Positions 20,601-23,315 of a stretch of 27,427 bases of DNA are shown piece after piece (within the stretch, counting starts at the first letter, position 1; every line of letters starts with the position of its first letter). The DNA comes from Apostichopus parvimensis (taxonomy: Eukaryota > Echinodermata > Holothuroidea > Aspidochirotida > Stichopodidae). Location: positions 11,476 through 38,902 of the forward strand of contig KN888562.1 in assembly GCA_000934455.1 (NCBI GenBank), written 5' to 3'. Both the position numbers and the translations under genes were made by a program. The notes beneath the pieces are model-generated. The model saw only the letters and a list, made by a program, of their open reading frames with translations. It was not told the DNA's origin and searched no databases.

Positions 20601-21662
20601 TGCTTCTTGAGACACACTCTTAATTGATAGAGGTGAAATATGCACAAACTAATTTTCTAGGGGAATCATACAGCTTTCCTCTGTTTCCTCTTCACAGATT
20701 GAAAATTTACGACACATTGACCAAATCACATCACCATTCCAGCTCATTCTACCTGAATGTGAGTAATTAATTACTTTAGCATTTTAATGCAGCTGTAGAT
20801 GTTTCATTACCATTTTGTACTCACTACCATATTTATAAACTAGAACAGGTTCTTCAATATTAAGTATTGCAAATAGTTGACATGACAACTGCAGCCTGGA
20901 CTCCTTTTTGCAAAGTAGGATTAGGTGTACACATTTCATATGTAAGGAATTGTCGGCAGTATGTAAAATGTTGATGTATGAATAGTAAGTTTACATCTCA
21001 TATCAAAGGATTGCAGTCCTAAATTACGTTAAGTATTGGTGTGTGCTTTGGTGTTAAACATCAGTTTTGATACCAAAGCAACACACTTAGACTGAGTATT
21101 GATACTGTATTCAAGTCTCATTGCAATGGAAAACAACATTTAATGAATTCAGCCACCTGCTATATATATGCATTCTGGGAGTTAAATCAGATTTCCTATT
21201 TAGTCTCATTGAAAACTATGAGTTTCAGGTTTATTTTGCCCCTGAGTGTAAGAAACACATCATTGTGGTCTCACATTTCTGAATATTGTTTGCTTAAAAC
21301 AGGATGAATTTTAATTCACTTTATGTAGAGTCGCCATTTCCTTTTCTTTCAACCTTACAGCCATCATCAAATCTTTCGATCAGCTAAAGCAGAACTTATC
21401 AGAACATCTGAATGTAGATCAGTCTACCCTGCTGGCAAATATTTTCCAACTCCCTGAAGAAGGAATTACTGATATCAAGAAGCACAAAACACCGGGAGCT
21501 CTTTTGTTAGAGAAGCTGACCCAAAATTCACTGATATCTCCCACAAACGTCACAAAATTGGAAAATACCTTAACAGAACAAGGAAATGAAGAATGCGCCA
21601 AACTTGTCAGAGATTTTAGATGGAAAAATCCAGTAGTTCAAGCAACAATGTGCCCAGAATAA
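2359..21662 (+). CDS. Multi-domain DED / coiled-coil / ZU5-UPA / UBA-like gene (18 exons, spans introns)
   Basis: Joining exons 2359-2629, 3289-3884, 4263-4400, 4793-4877, 9650-9973, 10690-11163, 11330-11556, 12152-12313, 13025-13177, 13885-13933, 14680-14996, 15382-15559, 16033-16356, 17128-17357, 18867-19004, 19453-19605, 20698-20758 and 21361-21662 gives 4182 nt, a multiple of three, with one reading frame throughout and a terminal TAA. Every junction is AG-exon-GT and every phase matches. The protein has four DED-like folds (about residues 1-85, 364-450, 827-915, 1294-1380), a coiled coil (about 92-360), two ZU5 domains (about 530-650, 1000-1120), two UPA-like regions (about 690-810, 1165-1273) and a UBA-like helix bundle (about 945-990). 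No signal peptide or membrane segment is seen, so a cytoplasmic protein is likely. ZU5-UPA-death-fold proteins (UNC5, PIDD, ankyrin) are known signalling or scaffold proteins. The specific function and partners here are unknown. The true N-terminus is uncertain. Confidence 0.88.
2630..3288 (+). other. Intron 1
   Basis: A 659-nt phase-1 intron, CAAG|GTATGT to TGTTTCAG. AT-rich. No repeat or gene recognised; a 60-codon open frame at 3015-3197 has no domain and lies wholly in the intron. Confidence 0.75.
3289..3884 (+). CDS. Exon 2: long coiled coil of 14-residue repeats
   Basis: The exon starts after TGTTTCAG with AT completing an Asp codon and ends in phase 0 at CAT|GTAATT, a mediocre donor. 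It encodes about 198 residues of charged helix: a KKELKGQLQALKDKRQEL lead-in, then repeats of the KTTEEERQQLTGRL type (14 residues, two heptads), with two alternating endings, QQLTGRL and QQFKDTL. Leu or Phe recur at heptad core positions, so a parallel oligomerising coiled coil is expected. The exon joins DED1 to DED2, so it may set the oligomeric state of the N-terminal half. The opposite strand is also open here, but only as a mirror of the repeat. Confidence 0.85.
3411..3848 (+). repeat. 42-bp coding tandem repeat (11 units)
   Basis: Eleven in-frame units begin with K(T/A)T: nine of 42 nt, one of 39 nt (unit 2) and one of 21 nt (unit 6, KTTEDAL), totalling 438 nt. A degenerate twelfth, starting NTTEYKLK, follows. 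Units 1-2 and 4-5 share KTTEEERQQFKDTL then KATEEERQQLT, showing duplication in blocks of two or more. All length changes are multiples of three, so the frame is kept under selection. Short near-identical units make this a likely length-polymorphic site. Confidence 0.92.
3885..4262 (+). other. Intron 2
   Basis: A 378-nt phase-0 intron ending TTTACATGACAG. The acceptor lacks a strong pyrimidine tract. No repeat or gene recognised. Confidence 0.65.
4263..4400 (+). CDS. Exon 3: coiled-coil continuation
   Basis: 138 nt, 46 codons, phase 0 at both ends, donor TTG|GTAAGT. It encodes ELEEAKSSLRATKDELVKSQ, then LEYAKESMALQEVLKP and a Gln-rich end. Heptad spacing of Leu and Ala continues the helix of exon 2 without the 14-residue repeat. 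Being symmetric, the exon could be skipped without a frameshift. Confidence 0.78.
4401..4792 (+). other. Intron 3
   Basis: A 392-nt phase-0 intron, GTAAGT to TTTATTTTGCAG. Nothing else recognised. Confidence 0.7.
4793..4877 (+). CDS. Exon 4: acidic end of the coiled coil
   Basis: 85 nt, phase 0 in and phase 1 out, flanked by TTTATTTTGCAG and GCAG|GTAGGT. It encodes AYSASVAEEETLLEERETLD and a short Ser/Gly/Thr tail, a hinge between the coiled coil and DED2. It is assigned by good splice signals, phase fit and acidic helical composition, without homology to a known domain. Confidence 0.7.
4980..4997. other. Short palindrome beside a G-rich tract
   Basis: ACAGCTTT-TT-AAAGCTGT is an 8-bp perfect stem with a 2-nt centre. 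It lies just upstream of a G-rich run (GGGG at 5000-5003, ten Gs at about 5014-5023, then GG, GG and GGGG to about 5034). Confidence 0.6.
5160..6120 (+). repeat. Family A interspersed repeat, forward array with head
   Basis: The head (5165-5250) has GATTCC ... GGAATC with nested TGCC-GAA-GGCA, then ATCTATGCGATGGTGATAGC and a TG-rich stretch. The body has diverged units marked by GTAAACATGATATCTCA, AAGGTCATTTG and GGTCA words near 5470, 5635, 5900 and 6040. The same head recurs at 16765-16890 and the same unit at 7510-7965 and 23015-23310. A perfect AGGTCA-G-AGGTCA direct repeat lies at 6034-6046. The open frames at 5246-5504 derive from this repeat and are not genes. Confidence 0.8.
7440..7970 (+). 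repeat. Family A tandem array, 145-bp unit, forward
   Basis: After a TG-rich lead, units repeat with a spacing of about 145 bp: the (G/C)(A/G)TATCTCAAGAAGGGAAG mark stands near 7521, 7666 and 7811. Each unit contains a nuclear-receptor-like AGGTCAAAGGTCA or close variant (perfect at 7756-7768; AGGTCAAAGGTTA at 7901-7913) and TCATTTGGGGTCA. Open frames at 7337-7651 lie across it and are not treated as genes. Confidence 0.87.
8090..8930 (-). repeat. Family A repeat in inverse orientation
   Basis: The same unit reads on the minus strand: AAATGACCTTTGACATCCAC, CAATAGGGTTCTTGTACT and ATGTTTACAAG recur near 8105-8215, 8250-8360, 8525-8640 and 8810-8930. It faces the forward array at 7440-7970 with about 120 bp between, forming a large imperfect inverted repeat. 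A perfect TGACCT-T-TGACCT lies at 8812-8824. Confidence 0.83.
8964..9138 (+). mobile_element. GACCGAGGAC-type MITE, degenerate copy
   Basis: TGTTTTACATTCAGACCAAGG at the left and TTAATCAGAATACAAAAT at the right match the ends of the better copies at 9187-9367 and 22096-22276. The interior follows the same order (CCATTGTTC, CCACGTT, TAGAATTC, TGATTCTTT, CCGAGGAC, TTGTTCAAGTCCT). It is adjacent to the next copy, separated by a CA-rich spacer. Confidence 0.7.
9160..9186. repeat. (CA)n microsatellite between MITE copies
   Basis: An interrupted CA run (CACACACACACACACACATG and neighbours) separates two MITE copies. TG/CA runs also flank the copy at 22096, so the simple repeat may be part of the element's edges or its preferred site. 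Confidence 0.8.
9187..9367 (+). mobile_element. 181-bp MITE-like element with GACCGAGGAC inverted ends
   Basis: Ends are GTTTGTATTTCATTCCAACCGAGGAC-like (left) and the inverse GTCCTCGGTCAGATAGAAATACAAAC-like (right). Internal copies of CCGAGGAC near 9282 and 9314 make further palindromes. It encodes no transposase. An inverted copy of equal length, about 90% identical by eye, lies at 22096-22276. Superfamily is unknown and no clear target-site duplication was seen. Confidence 0.78.
9650..9973 (+). CDS. Exon 5: death-effector-like domain 2
   Basis: 324 nt, phase 1 at both ends, flanked by TATATTTCAG and CTG|GTAAGA. The first 85 or so residues form a DED-like helix bundle: YGRLMVNVAQDL, STLKLATLFRLPPAETDML, then TPGITLINFMKTRNIIN and a final helix from MYDVTNLQKGL. 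LATLFRLP ... TPG aligns closely with LANIFQLP ... TPG in DED4 (exon 18). The C-terminal quarter, HLAPYQSKVDPFQFEENQLP, is a linker. The RxDL motif is absent. As a 1-1 exon it is a complete mobile module. Confidence 0.8.
9974..10689 (+). other. Intron 5
   Basis: A 716-nt phase-1 intron ending TTCTATTTTCAG. AT-rich, no repeat or gene recognised. Confidence 0.7.
10690..11163 (+). CDS. Exon 6: acidic linker and ZU5 domain 1
   Basis: 474 nt, phase 1 at both ends; donor GAAG|GTAATG. About 50 residues of Asp/Glu/Ser/His-rich linker (DPDDESTPSQGSDEREDDHD) precede a ZU5 domain: ITYEGGTISIMGVHLTIPED, VIAVKVIYDP, RGRMTPLIKLEPEGLTLDKP, then AQLTIPHSAIIPEPDRHDV. The GG...hxIP...L and TPhhxLxPxGLxLxKPxxLTIPH signatures are those of ZU5 in UNC5, PIDD and ankyrins. 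ZU5 is a beta-sandwich that packs on UPA. The exon is exactly 150 nt longer than its duplicate (exon 13), a difference that equals the linker. Confidence 0.9.
11330..11556 (+). CDS. Exon 7: ZU5-1 end and start of UPA-1
   Basis: 227 nt, phase 1 in and 0 out, flanked by TTATTATAG and AAG|GTGAGG. ITWTEEKSIDWKLDPEKISL carries the conserved Trp strand after ZU5; IFRIVPFIDGILDVRDDVLI and TVCFCKDSDEEYK start the UPA fold. In PIDD an HFS site for autoproteolysis lies in the equivalent strand. Here ILSYVFVNLV stands there, with no HFS, so self-cleavage is not predicted. The partner exon is 14 (230 nt, same phases). Confidence 0.83.
11557..12151 (+). other. Intron 7
   Basis: A 595-nt phase-0 intron from AAG|GTGAGG to TTATGTTTTAG; AT-rich, no feature recognised. 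Confidence 0.7.
12152..12313 (+). CDS. Exon 8: UPA-1, central part
   Basis: 162 nt, 54 codons, phase 0 at both ends; donor AAAG|GTTTGT is moderate. MLLEDHHPKLCLGNYTTFQI resembles the UPA segment of UNC5-type proteins in which a hydrophobic-acidic strand is followed by a polar loop, and DLIMSSPGGGYHLTKEE ends it. The duplicate is exon 15 (138 nt, also 0-0). Confidence 0.78.
12314..13024 (+). other. Intron 8
   Basis: A 711-nt phase-0 intron ending TTTATCTTTTAG. It contains a tRNA-like SINE candidate at about 12385-12560. Confidence 0.65.
12385..12560 (+). mobile_element. Possible tRNA-derived SINE
   Basis: TGTAGCAATTAGAGTGTCGC (12401-12420) resembles a pol III A box and GGTTCAAAATCCC (12441-12453) is a good B box at tRNA-like spacing. 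The segment between cannot be folded into a clean tRNA, and a non-tRNA body (CTTCTGCTGTGCAGTGTTG and on) follows. The 3' end is not defined. Confidence 0.5.
13025..13177 (+). CDS. Exon 9: UPA-1, C-terminal strands
   Basis: 153 nt, 51 codons, phase 0 at both ends, donor AAT|GTGAGT. HQFRLTREKDGDTDMVDVKL followed by KVFQNEMNQTALIL gives the alternating strand pattern (h-F-x-L-x-R ... V-x-h-K-h-x-V) of the last UPA strands. Exon 16 has the same length and phases. Confidence 0.83.
13178..13884 (+). other. Intron 9
   Basis: A 707-nt phase-0 intron, GTGAGT to TTTTCATTCAG. T-rich, with a small (TTTAA)n run near 13402-13419. No gene recognised. Confidence 0.7.
13885..13933 (+). CDS. Exon 10: short linker between UPA-1 and DED3
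   Basis: 49 nt, phase 0 in and 1 out, donor CCAG|GTGAGT. It encodes VKNILLSPESQEILHP, a strand-turn linker. It is too short for homology. Support comes from clean splice sites, phase fit and a counterpart, exon 17 (61 nt, same phases), at the same place in the second block. Confidence 0.72.
13934..14679 (+). other. Intron 10
   Basis: A 746-nt phase-1 intron ending CCTCACTTTCAG. A second donor-like CCCAG|GTGAGT lies at 14112-14121 but does not extend an open exon. The 89-codon frame at 14178-14447 has no domain. Confidence 0.65.
14680..14996 (+). CDS. Exon 11: death-effector-like domain 3
   Basis: 317 nt, phase 1 in and 0 out. LHKYEKLRGDIAKLLDKQHC, AKLGVYFELKPAENDTI, GKMLIKILDERELIMPD and RMIRMYEGLKAIHFNKVARL form the six helices of a DED; RLVLEYIG matches KLVRDF at the end of DED4. 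A Lys/Glu-rich tail (KNGKENEEEKYVNKM) leads to the next exon. RxDL is absent. The donor ATG|GTTTGT is weak; reading through gives only 13 more residues and a stop at 15036-15038, so a short isoform with a single ZU5-UPA-DED block is possible. Confidence 0.82.
14997..15381 (+). other. Intron 11, with possible alternative terminal extension
   Basis: A 385-nt phase-0 intron ending ACATTGTTTCAG. Its first 42 nt are open in the exon 11 frame and end in TAA at 15036-15038. No AATAAA was seen shortly after, which weakens the alternative-end idea. Confidence 0.6.
15382..15559 (+). CDS. Exon 12: UBA-like domain
   Basis: 178 nt, phase 0 in and 1 out, donor CATG|GTAAAG. After a Lys/Glu-rich lead (VKLPEKQEVISKRESKL), NYTILIEEGYRRLDVQRALK and LSNGKLDLGRRILLLAKEE fit the three-helix UBA pattern: G-(F/Y) loop, then V-x-x-AL, then N-G-x-L-x-hA/G-x-x-hLL. 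UBA domains bind ubiquitin. Here the canonical MGF/Y reads EGY. The exon sits between the two ZU5-UPA-DED blocks and has no counterpart in the first. A CUE-like or other small helical bundle is the alternative. Confidence 0.68.
15560..16032 (+). other. Intron 12
   Basis: A 473-nt phase-1 intron ending TTTCTCCTCCAG. The acceptor reads CAGAGAGAC; the first AG is preferred because it restores a Glu codon and keeps the frame. Nothing else seen. Confidence 0.68.
16033..16356 (+). CDS. Exon 13: ZU5 domain 2
   Basis: 324 nt, phase 1 at both ends, donor ACAG|GTGTGT. YFDQRGGEMVIAGVILRVPA, RIVSLWVSTEPAINEPF, RLTPFVKFGPESLTLHKP and VTLIIPHCAVTPAGQTGLDV carry all ZU5 marks: GG...hxhP, LTPhhxhGPxxLxLxKPhxLhIPHCA. 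It aligns throughout with the ZU5 part of exon 6, and keeps the IPHCA ending that exon 6 has changed to IPHSA. The acidic linker of exon 6 is replaced by a short LPLFPGSN. Confidence 0.91.
16357..17127 (+). other. Intron 13
   Basis: A 771-nt phase-1 intron ending CTTTTTCAG. It contains a family A head-type repeat at 16765-16960. Confidence 0.7.
16765..16960 (+). repeat. Family A repeat, head copy
   Basis: GATTCCTTGCTGCAGACAAA then AGGAATCTATGCAATGGTGA, a TG run and ACATGCTTGTAAACACTGTAA match the head at 5165-5260. Only part of a 145-bp body follows before the similarity is lost. Confidence 0.78.
17128..17357 (+). CDS. Exon 14: ZU5-2 end and start of UPA-2
   Basis: 230 nt, phase 1 in and 0 out, flanked by TTTTTCAG and AAA|GTTAGT. 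IIKWSQERKHLSCSMNSQHF holds the Trp strand, then CLVGLHVPFIPKMLK and VCVLPIVNRVSDSGNQLTIY continue into LWFHNDDSLEHK, which matches TVCFCKDSDEEYK of exon 7. LHVPF occupies the PIDD HFS position, so autoproteolysis is again not expected. Confidence 0.82.
17450..17750 (-). mobile_element. tRNA (Leu/Ser-like) derived SINE
   Basis: On the minus strand, TGGCTGAGTGGATAAAGG (17728-17745) is an A box of class II tRNA type and GGTTTGATATC (17673-17683) a B box. The larger spacing fits a long variable arm, as in tRNA-Leu or tRNA-Ser. The body ends near TGCCTAAGTGCCGTAAAAAT and an (ATT)n tail at 17454-17466, as in SINEs that borrow a LINE 3' end. Base changes rule out a working tRNA. Confidence 0.72.
18239..18611 (+). 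mobile_element. TTAA-flanked MITE, copy 1
   Basis: The element begins TTAAAGGGTGTGAAGACTCG and ends with the inverse CGAGTCTTCAATGCCTTTAA, about 20-bp imperfect terminal inverted repeats with TTAA at both edges. A copy in the same orientation, about 90% identical by eye, lies at 26389-26752. There is no transposase. TTAA target sites suggest a piggyBac-type origin, though the TIR itself was not matched to any family. Confidence 0.85.
18867..19004 (+). CDS. Exon 15: UPA-2, central part
   Basis: 138 nt, phase 0 at both ends. It encodes SLINEEIYQQKGSIIHDPVS, then VQLKSMTSTLHVSTNSSTLQ and CNPRKV. It matches exon 8 in position and phase more than in sequence, and the GYHL-type ending is lost. Two donors are possible: GTG|GTTAGT (used here, exon end 19004) or AAA|GTGGTT (end 19001), differing by one Val codon. 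Confidence 0.73.
19005..19452 (+). other. Intron 15
   Basis: A 448-nt phase-0 intron ending TTCTCTTTCAAAG. It carries a SINE-like fragment at about 19300-19440. Confidence 0.65.
19300..19440 (-). mobile_element. SINE/LINE-tail fragment
   Basis: TTAAGTGCCTTGCCCAAGGTCACA on the + strand is a word widely seen in L2-linked SINE and LINE sequences. It is followed by GGACTGTAACCTGTAATCC and AACTTCAACCACTTCAAT, which look like a decayed inverse B box and A-box region. Too diverged to classify. Confidence 0.42.
19453..19605 (+). CDS. Exon 16: UPA-2, C-terminal strands
   Basis: 153 nt, 51 codons, phase 0 at both ends, donor CAG|GTAACT. LKNRHKIEFHLQYKGIEDTV followed by NLEIEARYGKLRKNLFQLSI reproduces the strand pattern of exon 9 (HQFRLTREKDGDTDMVDVKL) with exactly the same exon length. 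Confidence 0.83.
19606..20697 (+). other. Intron 16
   Basis: A 1092-nt phase-0 intron, GTAACT to TCCTCTTCACAG. It contains a family B repeat at about 19770-19930. The remainder is AT-rich, with several ATGAATATTAA words near 19880, 19990 and 20374. Confidence 0.7.
19770..19930 (+). repeat. Family B interspersed repeat, copy 1
   Basis: GATATCTCAACAACCACAAG, TTGAATCAATG, AGATGTGCCC and CATGAATATTAATGAGTGGGC recur in order at 22305-22435 (CTATCTCAGCAACCACAAGT ... CATGAATATTTATGAGTGGGC). No coding potential or terminal repeats were found. Confidence 0.7.
20698..20758 (+). CDS. Exon 17: short linker between UPA-2 and DED4
   Basis: 61 nt, phase 0 in and 1 out, flanked by TCTTCACAG and GAAT|GTGAGT. 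It encodes IENLRHIDQITSPFQLILPE, corresponding to exon 10 (VKNILLSPESQEILHP) in place and phases. Support rests on splice sites, phase and this symmetry. Confidence 0.74.
20759..21360 (+). other. Intron 17
   Basis: A 602-nt phase-1 intron, GTGAGT to TTTCAACCTTACAG. No repeat or gene recognised. Confidence 0.7.
21361..21662 (+). CDS. Exon 18: death-effector-like domain 4 and stop
   Basis: 302 nt, phase 1 in, ending TGC CCA GAA TAA at 21662. IIKSFDQLKQNLSEHLNVDQ, STLLANIFQLPEEGITDIKK, HKTPGALLLEKLTQNSLISP and TNVTKLENTLTEQGNEECAK then LVRDF give the clearest DED of the four; LLLEKLTQNSLISPTNVTKL is close to the typical DED helix 3-5 pattern. The RxDL position reads NEECAKLV. A 14-residue polar tail ends the protein. 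A truncated, frameshifted copy lies at 22512-22660. Confidence 0.86.
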
Positions 21663-21960
21663 TGACTGAAATCATATTGTGGGTTATTGTAGGCAAGTAG
21701 ATATGAACATATCACCAGTGGTGATGTAACACTAACCAGGAACTTGTTCACTTGAGAGGGGCAGAGGAAGTCAGTAAGTCTTTCTATAATCACTGTTAAT
21801 TACAGTTGGAGCTTATTAAAACAGGACTATATGCTTAATTACACCTGTATGAGTAACTTATATACAATATTCTTCTTCCCCTCTAACATGGTTATGTATG
21901 TAAACATTTGATGTGACCCTATACTCAATTCTTGGCTTTGATAAGTAAACAATTAAAAGT
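21663..21960 (+). other. Probable 3' UTR
   Basis: The sequence after the stop is AT-rich without an open frame. The variant poly(A) signal ATTAAA occurs at 21815-21820 and 21952-21957; no AATAAA was seen in this stretch. Which, if either, is used cannot be told from sequence. Confidence 0.5.
21952..21957 (+). promoter_or_regulatory. Candidate poly(A) signal ATTAAA
   Basis: ATTAAA about 290 nt after the stop codon; TG-rich sequence starting near 21978 could act as a downstream GU-rich element. The other candidate is at 21815-21820, about 153 nt after the stop. Confidence 0.4.
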
Positions 21961-21976
21961 TACCTATGCATCATGT

Positions 21977-22095
21977 CAGCATGTGTGTGTGCGTGTGTGC
22001 GTGCGTGTGTGTGTGTGTATGTTGTAAGTTTTGGGTTCAATGAGAATCATAATCAATGCAGTCATGATGACTTGTGTGTGTGTGTGTGTGTGTGC
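21977..22095. repeat. Two (TG)n microsatellites
   Basis: An interrupted TG run at about 21979-22020 (with GCG interruptions) and a second at about 22073-22094. The second directly adjoins the MITE at 22096. Confidence 0.9.
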
Positions 22096-22276
22096 GTTTG
22101 TTTTGTATTCTGACCGAGGACTTGAACAAAAGAATTTCAGGTCCTCGGTTGTGATTTCTAAAGAATCACCACATCCTCGGAAGAATTCTATTGTATGGGG
22201 TATTGTTAAGGTTAGGGTATGTGGATTTGAACAATGGAAAATACAATGGGGTCCTCGGTCTGAATGTAATACAAAC
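22096..22276 (-). mobile_element. 181-bp GACCGAGGAC MITE, inverted copy
   Basis: It begins TTTGTTTTGTATTCTGACCG and ends GTCCTCGGTCTGAATGTAAT then ACAAAC, which are each other's inverse. As a whole it is the reverse complement of 9187-9367 with the same length and about 90% identity. Internal TCCTCGG words at 22142 and 22174 make extra hairpins. The 113-codon open frame at 22031-22372 is made by this repeat. Confidence 0.82.
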
Positions 22277-22304
22277 GTGTATGTGTGTGTGGATGTGAAG
22301 GCTA

Positions 22305-22435
22305 GATTGTTAAGATGCTATCTCAGCAACCACAAGTTGAGTCAATGTCATGCTGGGTGCACCATGATGTGAAGATGTGCCTGATTTTTTGTGGTTCCTA
22401 TCATGAATATTTATGAGTGGGCGGGCTTTAATATG
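22305..22435 (+). repeat. Family B interspersed repeat, copy 2
   Basis: Matches 19770-19930 as described there. A TTCAATCTTGGTATCATGATGTAACTACA segment at about 22480-22508 likewise resembles TTCATACTTGGTACGGTGCTGTAACTACA at 19673-19701, so the two regions share more than one block. Confidence 0.68.
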
Positions 22436-22511
22436 AAACTCATAAAATGTCAATATGTCTTCAACCTATGTTCGATTAAGTTCAATCTTGGTATCATGAT
22501 GTAACTACACA

Positions 22512-22660
22512 GATGCCGACCCAAAATTCACTGATTTCTTCACAAACATCACAAAATTAGAAAAAGCCCTGACAGAGAAAGAGAACGAAGGATGTGCAAG
22601 ACTTGTCAGAGATTTCAGAAGAAACAATACTGTGTTTCAGCAACAATGTGTCCAGGATAG
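22512..22660 (+). pseudogene. Truncated fossil copy of the DED4 exon
   Basis: Matches the second half of exon 18 (from about 21517) at nucleotide level: GACCCAAAATTCACTGAT, CACAAAATTAGAAAAAG, CTTGTCAGAGATTTCAGA and CAACAATGTGTCCAGGATAG. A one-base loss near 22538 shifts the frame, giving a TAG at 22558-22560 in the original frame; translation in the next frame still recovers KLEKALTEKENEGCARLVRD. The first half of the domain and the splice acceptor are missing. It is a broken duplicate and not expected to function. Confidence 0.8.
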
Positions 22661-23010
22661 AGTTATGATGAGGGAGTTCTGGCTTGTCAACATTTTGCTG
22701 TGGGCACTTAATTAGCACCATTGTACGCAAACATATTTATTCACAGATTGGAATAGGAAAAGCTGTCATTTTCTAAGCTTAAGCCGTATCATTATTACAG
22801 ATATATTGACAATATATTTTTTCGTCAGGCCACATGGTGAACAAATCGCTCAAGTGTTTTTTTTTGTACATGTTAATTCATTTCATGACAGTATTAAATT
22901 TTCTGTAGAAGTCTTACAAACCAAACATTTTCGTTTCTGATGGTAATCGTAACCTTTGTAGTCATTCAGGCAGACGAGTGTGAGCAAGTGTACTTGCATG
23001 TGACGCCTTG
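22661..23010. other. AT-rich flank, nothing recognised
   Basis: No coding, RNA or repeat feature supported. A T-run is at 22857-22865. Confidence 0.5.
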
Positions 23011-23014
23011 CTTT

Positions 23015-23315
23015 TAAACATGATATCTCAATAAGGGGAGCTTGTATCAATCTCGTTTTTGGTGTGTAGGAGTACCACATTGAGTAAAAGAAGTCAATTG
23101 GTTTTTAGAGGAGTTCAAAGGTCATTTGGAGTCACCAGGGGTCAGATTGTGAAAACCTTGTAAACACGATATCTCAAGAAGGGAAGCTTGGACCAATTTC
23201 ATATATAGTATGTAGTTGTGGCACGTTGAGTTCAAGATCTCTGTGGTTTTGGTAAGGTCATTGGGGGTCACTCGGGGCCAAATTGTGAAAACCTTGAAGA
23301 CACGATATTACGAAG
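23015..23315 (+). repeat. Family A repeat, downstream array
   Basis: Units marked by ATGATATCTCAATAAGGGGA (23019), ACGATATCTCAAGAAGGGAA (23166) and ACGATATTACGAAGAAATGA (23302), spaced about 140-147 bp, with CAAAGGTCATTTGGAGTCACC at about 23117 and AAGGTCATTGGGGGTCACTC at about 23253. Same orientation and period as 7440-7970. Confidence 0.84.

Noticed and set aside
22031-22372. 113-codon open frame
   Set aside because: Produced by a TG microsatellite and the 181-bp MITE; the inverse copy at 9187-9367 gives the same apparent peptide on the other strand.
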